From assembly GCA_964567125.1 (NCBI GenBank), contig CAZMLC010000008.1, positions 1 through 55,808 on the forward strand: a DNA stretch of 55,808 bases. The letters are read 5' to 3'. Source of the DNA: CAZMLC01 sp964567125 (lineage in GTDB: Bacteria > Verrucomicrobiota > Kiritimatiellia > RFP12 > UBA1067). Of this stretch, positions 48,543 through 55,808 are shown piece after piece (position 1 is the stretch's first letter; each line of letters starts with the position of its first letter). Position numbers and translations under genes: made by a program. The notes beneath the pieces were generated by a model that worked only from the letters and a program-made list of their open reading frames with translations, did no database searches and was not told the DNA's origin.

Positions 48543-51261
48543 ATGGCGGGCGGAAAATTTTTCTGGATGGTCTGTGTCGCGGGATGTGCAACGCTTGGAT
48601 TGGCTGCACCGCAGCTTTCTTTTTCAACCGGCAGTCTGCTGCTGAGCGAGGAAAACGGCGCGATTCTCGCGGTGACGCAGCGCGGTACAACAAATGGGCT
48701 GTGGCACTCGGATCGCTGCGGACTGTGGTGCGCGGCGTTTGCCGATAAAAGCGAACTTTCGGCTGCGCAGTTCCATGCGACGAACCAGATCTACCAGTTC
48801 TCCTGGCGTGAGGCACCTGAGGGTGGTTTGGTGCTGACCTATCGCGCGCCGGAGTTGACCGCGGAGATTATTGCGCGGAGCTGCGGGGACGGCGTGGAGT
48901 GGCTGGCGACCGTGCAACCGGGCAAGAGCCCGTTGCTGCAATTCGATCTGCCGGGACGTCTGCGCTTTGCGCCCGACAATGTGGTGCGGTTTATTTTCCC
49001 GCACGACGGCAACCGCTCCGTGGGTACGGCCTTTAATCAGCGCTTCTTTCTGCGTCAGCCCGCGGATGCGCCGGCACGCTGGGAGGATGTCTCCATGGGG
49101 CCGCGCAATTATGAGCAGCTCATGGGCGGTCCGCTGGAGATGCATGACCTGGCTGCGCCTGAGGTTGAGTTGCAGGTGACGGATCTGGGGCGGAGCTGGT
49201 TGTCGGCCAAGACGATTGCGGATTTGGGGCGGCACAAGGTAAATCGCGCGACGCGACGCACACAGGCGCAGCGCATCCTCGTTGAATCGCCGAACGGCGC
49301 CTACTTCGCGGCTTCGACTCTGGGGGGCACCGGCGCGGTGTGGCGCATTGGTGCCGGGGTCGGGGTGGACGATTGCGAGCTGGCCAAGAATCTGGTGCGC
49401 GATACAATCAGCACCTTGATCCGCAGCAATACGACGNNNNNNNNNNNNNNNNNNNNNNNNNNNNNNNNNNNNNNNNNNNNNNNNNNNNNNNNNNNNNNNN
49501 NNNNNNNNNNNNNNNNNNNNNNNNNNNNNNNNNNNNTATCCGCCGAGCTTCGCGGACTTCCAGCACCTCGATGCGCGCGCAGGTTCGGTGAGCCTCTACC
49601 GGGTCCAGCCGCGCCTTGCACGTTCACCGTGGGATGCCGCGACGAATGCGGCGTTTTGTTTTGTGCCTGGAGCGTTGCAGTGCGGTGCGGATGAACAGGG
49701 CGGATACTGCGAACGCTCCTTCAACGTCTATGTGCGCAGCGCGGAACGCATGACGTTGCCGTGTGTGCGCATGGTGGTGGGGCGTACGGTCGAGGAGGAA
49801 CTGGCCCGCTATGTGCGCGACAACGGGTTGACGCGTAGCTTGTCCGAAAAAGTGCCTGCGGAAAAATTGGAGACCTTCAAGAAGGCGTGCCTGATCTATC
49901 TGGGCGGACCTGCCAGCGAAAAGTTCAAATTCATGGAACACCTGCCGGTGCCGTCGCTGATTCACTTTGCGGATTACCTGAAGGGCGGTTTTGACAAAGA
50001 GTATCCCGATCATCTGCCGCCGAATCCTAAACATGGTACCGAGGCGGAGTTCAAGGCGGTCTTTCAGAAGGCCAAGGCGCTCGGACATCTGATTTCACCC
50101 TATACGAATCCGACGTGGTGGTGCGACCATCCGCGCGGACCGACGTTTGCGCGTTGCGGGGAGGCTCCGCTCCTGAAAGGGCTGGATGGCAAGCCGCACT
50201 ACGAAAAATACAGCGTCAACGACGGCTGGACCACAACGCTGTGGCATCCGGATGTCCAGACGATCAACCGCGAGGTGCGGCGTCAGTTCACGCAGGACTA
50301 TCCGGTGGATTTGCTCTTCCAGGACCAGTGCGGCGCGCGGCGCTGGCTCTACGATACCAATCCGGCTTCGCCGACCTATTACGCCTATACGGAAGGCATG
50401 CTCGCCATGAACGATGAGGACAGTCGCGTGGTGCCGCTCGGCACGGAGAGCGGCTGGGACCGCATCATGAACTACCAGACGTTATTTGCCGGCATCACCT
50501 GGGATATTGTGCCGACCGACCACACACCGCCGTGGGTGACGCTCTTCAAGACGCGCGTGGCGCCGGACACGTGGTCGATCTTCCCCATGGCCCAGCTGAT
50601 GGCGCACGACAAGGTGATTTTCATCCATCACGATTTAGGTCAGTTTGTTACGAACGACCGCGTGCTGGCCTGGTCGCTTGGGCTGGGGTATTCCCTGAGT
50701 TTCCGCTGCGCAAGTTCCGCGCTGGCGGACCCGAAGATCCTCGCCTGGGTGCGCTGGCTGGATAGTCTGCAAAAGACTTTGGGTGTGCATTACGTAGGTG
50801 CGCCGCTGACGGCCTTTGAACATGACCGTACGCCGCTCTTCCAGCGCAAAGGCGTTGATGTGCGCGATCGTGCGGACGATGGCGTCATCCGTGCCCGTTA
50901 CGGCGCCGTGCAGGTGAGTGTTAATCTGGGCGACGTGCCGCGGAATATGGCAGGACGCACCTTGGCTGCGTACGGGTTCTATGCCACGGCTCCCGATGTC
51001 GTGGCGGCTGCGGTACAGGGGCAGGCCGCCTATACGCTGGTCAAGCAGGGGCCGGGACTTTACGAGGCCCGCATCTTTGCGCGCGACAGCGCGTCCGTGG
51101 TCCTTCCTGTCGCGGAAAACGGCGTGACCTACCGCGTTTCTGGCGAAGCGTTTAAGGAACCGCTACAGCTGGTCAGCAAGGAGCAGTTGCTCGCGTTGAT
51201 GCTGCCGGAGCAGAAGGGCGTTACCTTCACGAAATTAAGGATTGAGGCTGTCCATGAATAA
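48543..51261 (+). CDS. Secreted DUF6259-like glycoside hydrolase-type protein, split by an assembly gap
   Basis: The N-terminal 298 codons (48543-49436) and the C-terminal 575 codons (49537-51261) flank a 100-N gap; the reading frame differs by the arbitrary gap length, so I treat them as one gene. A GTG at 48525 is possible, but the ATG at 48543 follows GAAGAGGGG and gives a signal peptide (FFWMVCVAGCATLGLAA). The N-terminal half is beta-rich, like the sandwich domain before the barrel in GH36/GH101-type enzymes. The C-terminal half shows PSLIHFADYLKGG, ISPYTNPTWWCDHPRG, LLFQDQCGARRW with an Asp and PLGTESGWDRIMN with a Glu, as in DUF6259 proteins. The family assignment is from pattern memory. 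The gap may hide up to a few hundred bases. Confidence 0.65.
49437..49536. other. Assembly gap (100 N)
   Basis: Exactly 100 N inside the DUF6259-like gene. The frame on either side is intact, so the break is in the assembly and not in the gene. Confidence 0.98.
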
Positions 51262-54200
51262 GCTGCTCTGCTTTCTGGGAGTCTGCGGATTCACGACGCT
51301 CCTCTGGAGCGGCGTCCGGATCAATGAATTCTGCGCGGACAACGGAAGCGGATTGACATCAGCAGGAACGAATTTTGTTGATTGGGTTGAACTCTACAAT
51401 GATGGCGCTGCAGCGGTTGATCTCTCGGGCTGGTATCTGACGGACAAGAGCAGTGTCCTGACGACTTGGCGGTTTCCGGACGGAACAGCGATTGCCTCAA
51501 ACGGCTATCTGATCGTCTATGCGGACGGCGTGACGAATCAGGTCGCAAACGAGCTGCACGCGAGTTTCAGTCTCTCCAAAAGTGGCGAATACCTTGCGCT
51601 GGTCCGTCCTGACGGCGTGACGATTGAACAGGCCTACGATCCTGGTTTTCCGGAGCAGCTGGAAGACATTTCGTACGGCATGGGGACGCGCGAATATGGG
51701 TTGGTGGATGCGACGACTGTGGGACGCTATCGCGTGCCGGATGCAGGCGGTACGGCATCGTGGATCGCGGCCACCGGCGGTGTCGGGTTTGCTTCGGCGC
51801 AGAGCGGCTTTACGGTCGATTACGTGGAGTTCCGTTCGAATATCCTGAGTGTTGCTTCTCTTGCAAACGTGCAGCTCATGCTGGCTAATCCCTCGCTCTA
51901 TTGGAAAACCGATCGCACCTATCCGGTGCGAAACATGTGCAGCACCATCAACTTTCATGGTTCCGGCACATCCCCGTCCGGAATTTTCGCGGGGGACACT
52001 CAGTTCCCCACCCAGACCCCGAATCAGGATAAAAATCATTTTGCGCTTACGGCTTCGGGGGGCATCTATGTGCCGTCGCCCGGACTTTGGACGTTTGCCG
52101 TGATGAGCGATGACGGCTTCCGTTTAAACATTAGCGGGCACAATCAGAATTTTCAGATTGAAGTGACGGGCGGACGGAGTCCAGGCGCAACGCTGGGCAC
52201 CTTTAATTTTCCTGTTGCCGGCGTCTACAAGCTCGACCTGATCTACTTTGAGATGACGGGCGGCGCCATGGTCGAGCTGGGCGTTGCGCGAGGGAATCCC
52301 GCTTCCTACAATGCTGCAGATTTCATGCTGCTCGGCGATCCGAATTGCCCCGTGCTGCATATGGGGGCCTTTGGCGCCTATGCGACAACGGATGTNNNNN
52401 NNNNNNNNNNNNNNNNNNNNNNNNNNNNNNNNNNNNNNNNNNNNNNNNNNNNNNNNNNNNNNNNNNNNNNNNNNNNNNNNNNNNNNNNNNNNNNNATTGC
52501 TCCGCGTCTTGTCTACCGCGAAGGCAATCTGCATCCGCTCTATTTTAAAACGCCGACGCCGGGATCGGCAAATACGGAAAAGGGCTATGGTCCGCCGACA
52601 GCGTCGATTGTCATGAGCGAACCGCGAGGATATCGTCAGTCCGCCTTCGATGTGACCCTGCACGCTGAGAAGACAAACTGCGTGATCCGCTATACGCTTG
52701 ATGGCAGCACGCCAACCGGAACAACTGGGTTTCTCTATACGAATCCCATCCGCATTGTCGCGACGACGACGTTGCGTGCGCTCAGCATTGAAAGAGATGC
52801 CGTGTTCGACCGCGTGGAGACCCGCTCATGGTTTTTCCTGGAGGATGTCCTGACGCAGCCGGCCCATGCACCTGCTGCCTGGCCGACGAATCCGGTGAAC
52901 GGTCAGGTGTTCGAATACGGCATGCGACAGAGTTCCGTGGCTGCGGAGCCGACGCGCATTCGGACCGGATTTACCAACGAAATCCCGACGATCTCGCTGG
53001 TAACGGATCTGAAGAACCTGGTCGATGCGCAGACCGGCATTTACGTCAACCCCAACAACGACGGTGTTGCGTGGGAACGACCGGTCTCGGTTGAGCTGAT
53101 TGATCCCAAGCGCGGCACGAATTACGAATTTCAGGTCAATGCCGGCCTTCGTATCCGCGGCGCTGCCAGCCGGACGGTTACGAATCCGAAACACTCCTTC
53201 CGCCTCTTCTTCCGCAGCGAATACGGCGCCTCCAAACTGGAGTTCCCCTTGTTCGAGAACGAAGGTGTCGACCGCTTTGATAAGGTCGATCTCAAGTGCA
53301 CGCAGAACTATTCGTGGGCCTATGGAAACAGCACTTCGGAGACCTTTATCCGCGAAGTCTTTTCGCGCGACACACAGGGCGCCATGGGGCAGCCGTATAC
53401 GCGCAGCCGTTTCTATCACGTCTACATCAACGGTGTGTACTGGGGGCTTTATGAGACGCAGGAACGCGGGGAAGCCAAATACGCGGCCAGTTATTTCGGT
53501 GGAACGGACGAGGATTGGGACACGATAAAGACCGTGATGCCATCGCGCACGACCGAGGCTGTGGATGGAAACATTGATCGCTTTACGCAGTTGTGGGATA
53601 TTTCCATGAATCAGGGGTATAGCGGTTCAGCAGCCACCAATTATTATCGCGTGCTGGGCCGCAATCCAGATGGTACGCGCAATCCTGATTATCCGATCTA
53701 TCTCGATGAGACGAATCTGTTTGTGCGCATGCTGGTTTTCCATTATACGGGCGATCCGGATTCGCCGATTTCCGCATGGGGCGGTGTCCCCAACAACATG
53801 TATGCGCTGATCAACCGCGTTAATCCCGAGGGTTTTAAGTGGCTCTGCCACGATGCGGAACATTCGCTCGGTTCCAACGGGAGTTACCCAGTGACCTGCA
53901 ACGTGCTGAAGCTGGGTACAAACTTTCAGGGTGTGGCTAAGTTCAATCCCTCGACGTTGCATCAGCAGCTAGTTTCAAACGCGACGTATCGCCTGCATTT
54001 TGCCGATCAGATCCAGAAGCATCTGGTTGATCCACGCGGCGCATTGTCGTATACGGCGAACTGCACGCGGTGGGCGCGGCGCATGAGCATGATCGACAAT
54101 GCGGTCACTTGCGAAGCGGCGCGCTGGGGGCGCGGAAAGATGCGTGAAACGTGGCAAAGCGCCTGCGCCTTTGTCACCAACACCTATTTTGCACAGCGCG

Positions 54201-55808
54201 GTGCGATCCTGCTGGGCCAGTATCGCGAAATCGGCTGGTTCCCGCGCGTGAATGCGCCGGCCGTCTTGGAGACCAACACCTGTTTCACGAGCGGGGCTTC
54301 GCTCCATCTTTTTGCGACCAATGCCTTCTTTTACACGACGGATGGCAGCGACCCGCGCAACGACGATGGTACGACGAATCGTGCGGCGGTATTTGTGTCG
54401 CAGCAGACATCGGGCGAGACGCTGATTCCGCTCGGCGCGGTTTGGCGTTACTTTGACGACGGCGTCACACCGTCAAGCAATAACGGTTCCGCGTGGTTTG
54501 ATCTGGCGTTCAATGCGTCGAGCTGGCTGCAGGGACCTGCGATTCTCGGTTTTGCGGGCGGCAATGGCAACACGGTATCTACGACGACGCGCCGTTATTT
54601 TGCGGGTACATCGACGCAGATCACAACCACGTACCTGCGGAAGACCTTCACGGTAAACGATACCTTGCTGGTGCCGCTGTTGACGGCAAAAATGCTTTAC
54701 GACGACGGTGTCATTCTCTACCTGAACGGTGTTGAGGTGTTGCGGCTCAACATGCCGGCAGGCGGCGTGACCGCCTCGACTTACGCCTTAAGTACAATCG
54801 GTCCGCCGGCGCAGACGACCTATACCAACGTCACGCTTCCTGCCGCTGCTCTGCGCACGGGTGAAAACGTGTTGGCCGTTGAGCTGCATCAATGCAATGC
54901 GGTCAGTACTGATTTGTATTTCGATTTGCAGTTGACTGGCAGCGCGACGACAACGAATGTTTATATTGCGCGCATCGAGGCGCAGTCGAATCAGGTGATC
55001 AAGGCGCGCAGTACCACATCAGGCGAGTGGAGCGCACTGCTCGACTATGCGCTTCAGATGGAACCGCCTCCGCCGCCGGACTATTCGAAATTGCGCATTG
55101 CGCGGCTCATGTATGCGGCGCCGGCACCTGCGGGGAACGAGCCTGCGCCTTACAAGGAGGATACCTACGCCTTTGTGGAGCTGATCAACCGCGACACCGT
55201 GCCCATGGAGCTGGGCGGTGTCTCATTCTATGGCATCACCTGCACGCTGCCGAGTTTCTCGCTGTTGCCCGGTGAACGGGTGATTGTCGCCAAGGCGCCT
55301 GCGGTCTTCACCAACCGGTACACGCGCTGTCCGTGGCCGATTCTGTCGGGCTGGACTTCCGGCAATCTGGCGCGCAACGGCGAAAACATCATTCTCTATG
55401 CGCCCGACAAGACGGCGATTTTGAATTTCACCTATAGCTCGGCCTGGTATCCGGAGACCAAAAACACTGGGTATTGTCTGGAGTCGCTGGACCTGGATGC
55501 AACGAACACTGCGTGGAACACCAGGGACAACTGGGTGCCTGGCAGTCCGCCGTATCAGATCGACTTCACGAAGCTGCGCGTCTCCAAGCTCATGTATGCA
55601 CCGCCTAGTCCGAGCGCGGACGAATTGGTGCAGATCCCGGGAACTGTGAATGACGACTATGCGTGGATGGAGTTTGTCAATGCAGGGGCTGAGACGCTCG
55701 ATCTCGCCGGGGTCTCGATCAGCAACAGCGTGACGCACCTCTTTGCGCCGCTACCGCTGCCACCCTTGGCGCGCATCGTGGTTGCGCGCAATGCGGCCGC
55801 CTATCAGG
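51254..55808 (+). CDS. Giant secreted CotH/lamin-tail surface protein (continues past the window)
   Basis: The ATG overlaps the previous stop by eight bases. A signal peptide (LLCFLGVCGFTTLLWSG) is followed by a lamin-tail domain (VRINEFCADN, VDWVELYNDG), and a PA14-like domain (SPGLWTFAVMSDDGFRLNISG, near 52080). After the gap at 52396-52495 come a chitobiase-type segment (RYTLDGSTPTGT), a CotH-like domain (GLRIRGAASRT, YHVYINGVYWGLYETQERGEAKY, CHDAEHSLGS), another TTDGSDPRND segment, a galactose-binding-like domain (YDDGVILYLNGVEVLRLNM), and at least two more lamin-tail repeats at 55090-55540 and 55580 onward. No stop occurs before the window end: about 1,480 codons plus the gap. CotH kinases can phosphorylate proteins; here the role may be surface adhesion or modification. 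It follows the DUF6259-like gene. Confidence 0.8.
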   Translation, partial: MNKLLCFLGVCGFTTLLWSGVRINEFCADNGSGLTSAGTNFVDWVELYNDGAAAVDLSGWYLTDKSSVLTTWRFPDGTAIASNGYLIVYADGVTNQVANELHASFSLSKSGEYLALVRPDGVTIEQAYDPGFPEQLEDISYGMGTREYGLVDATTVGRYRVPDAGGTASWIAATGGVGFASAQSGFTVDYVEFRSNILSVASLANVQLMLANPSLYWKTDRTYPVRNMCSTINFHGSGTSPSGIFAGDTQFPTQTPNQDKNHFALTASGGIYVPSPGLWTFAVMSDDGFRLNISGHNQNFQIEVTGGRSPGATLGTFNFPVAGVYKLDLIYFEMTGGAMVELGVARGNPASYNAADFMLLGDPNCPVLHMGAFGAYATTDXXXXXXXXXXXXXXXXXXXXXXXXXXXXXXXXXXIAPRLVYREGNLHPLYFKTPTPGSANTEKGYGPPTASIVMSEPRGYRQSAFDVTLHAEKTNCVIRYTLDGSTPTGTTGFLYTNPIRIVATTTLRALSIERDAVFDRVETRSWFFLEDVLTQPAHAPAAWPTNPVNGQVFEYGMRQSSVAAEPTRIRTGFTNEIPTISLVTDLKNLVDAQTGIYVNPNNDGVAWERPVSVELIDPKRGTNYEFQVNAGLRIRGAASRTVTNPKHSFRLFFRSEYGASKLEFPLFENEGVDRFDKVDLKCTQNYSWAYGNSTSETFIREVFSRDTQGAMGQPYTRSRFYHVYINGVYWGLYETQERGEAKYAASYFGGTDEDWDTIKTVMPSRTTEAVDGNIDRFTQLWDISMNQGYSGSAATNYYRVLGRNPDGTRNPDYPIYLDETNLFVRMLVFHYTGDPDSPISAWGGVPNNMYALINRVNPEGFKWLCHDAEHSLGSNGSYPVTCNVLKLGTNFQGVAKFNPSTLHQQLVSNATYRLHFADQIQKHLVDPRGALSYTANCTRWARRMSMIDNAVTCEAARWGRGKMRETWQSACAFVTNTYFAQRGAILLGQYREIGWFPRVNAPAVLETNTCFTSGASLHLFATNAFFYTTDGSDPRNDDGTTNRAAVFVSQQTSGETLIPLGAVWRYFDDGVTPSSNNGSAWFDLAFNASSWLQGPAILGFAGGNGNTVSTTTRRYFAGTSTQITTTYLRKTFTVNDTLLVPLLTAKMLYDDGVILYLNGVEVLRLNMPAGGVTASTYALSTIGPPAQTTYTNVTLPAAALRTGENVLAVELHQCNAVSTDLYFDLQLTGSATTTNVYIARIEAQSNQVIKARSTTSGEWSALLDYALQMEPPPPPDYSKLRIARLMYAAPAPAGNEPAPYKEDTYAFVELINRDTVPMELGGVSFYGITCTLPSFSLLPGERVIVAKAPAVFTNRYTRCPWPILSGWTSGNLARNGENIILYAPDKTAILNFTYSSAWYPETKNTGYCLESLDLDATNTAWNTRDNWVPGSPPYQIDFTKLRVSKLMYAPPSPSADELVQIPGTVNDDYAWMEFVNAGAETLDLAGVSISNSVTHLFAPLPLPPLARIVVARNAAAYQ
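52396..52495. other. Assembly gap (100 N)
   Basis: Exactly 100 N inside the CotH/lamin-tail gene. The same frame is open on both sides. Confidence 0.98.

Overview
The window reads as a chromosome segment of a PVC-superphylum bacterium, most likely Kiritimatiellota or a close Verrucomicrobia/Lentisphaerae relative. This is an inference from content: planctomycete-type PQQ propellers, GHL10-type hydrolases, several secreted sulfatases, NPCBM modules, CotH/lamin-tail giants, secreted TIM-barrel isomerases and a Tad-pilus locus, in coding-dense GC-rich DNA. Three runs of exactly 100 N (6723-6822, 49437-49536, 52396-52495) show a draft scaffold. I see no IS element, prophage, CRISPR array, rRNA or tRNA.

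Layout. 1-6271 (+): end of a DprA-like gene, a secreted PQQ propeller, a GHL10-type hydrolase, tsaB and a peptide-type ABC substrate-binding protein. 6392-13418 (+): a partial Tad/Flp pilus operon with two Flp-like prepilins, TadG/TadE-like proteins, an unknown gene, CpaB, an FHA-CpaF fusion and TadB; secretin, TadC, TadZ and prepilin peptidase are not here. 13579-15710 (+): ROK-fold protein and nagB. 15719-18792 (-): ruvC, pnp, rpsO with clear terminators and a strong rpsO promoter. 19077-23837: a PLC/S1-P1-like protein with NPCBM, a DUF3108 protein, a GH10 xylanase and a secreted isomerase-like protein.

23928-29892 (-) is the most unusual region. One tight operon holds a DAHP synthase lacking a regulatory domain, a beta-propeller/di-heme cytochrome c, a protein resembling FkbO/Hyg5 chorismatases, ResB and CcsA for cytochrome c maturation, and an unknown membrane protein. 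The idea that it makes a chorismate-derived aromatic and couples it to an exported cytochrome is a hypothesis. fabH is divergent at 30308.

31352-38258 (-) is a four-gene operon (beta-helix protein, metzincin-NPCBM, two sulfatases) that looks built for sulfated glycoproteins or glycans such as mucin. 38482-38658 (+) has the size and nested pairing of a 6S RNA. 38698-42296 (+): unknown secreted protein, TrpR-like regulator, aminotransferase, YdjY-domain protein. 42385-46630 (-): RodA/FtsW, a short PBP, SPFH and NfeD proteins. 46837-55808 (+): secreted isomerase-like protein, glycerophosphodiesterase, a DUF6259-like hydrolase (split by a gap) and a giant CotH/lamin-tail surface protein running off the window.
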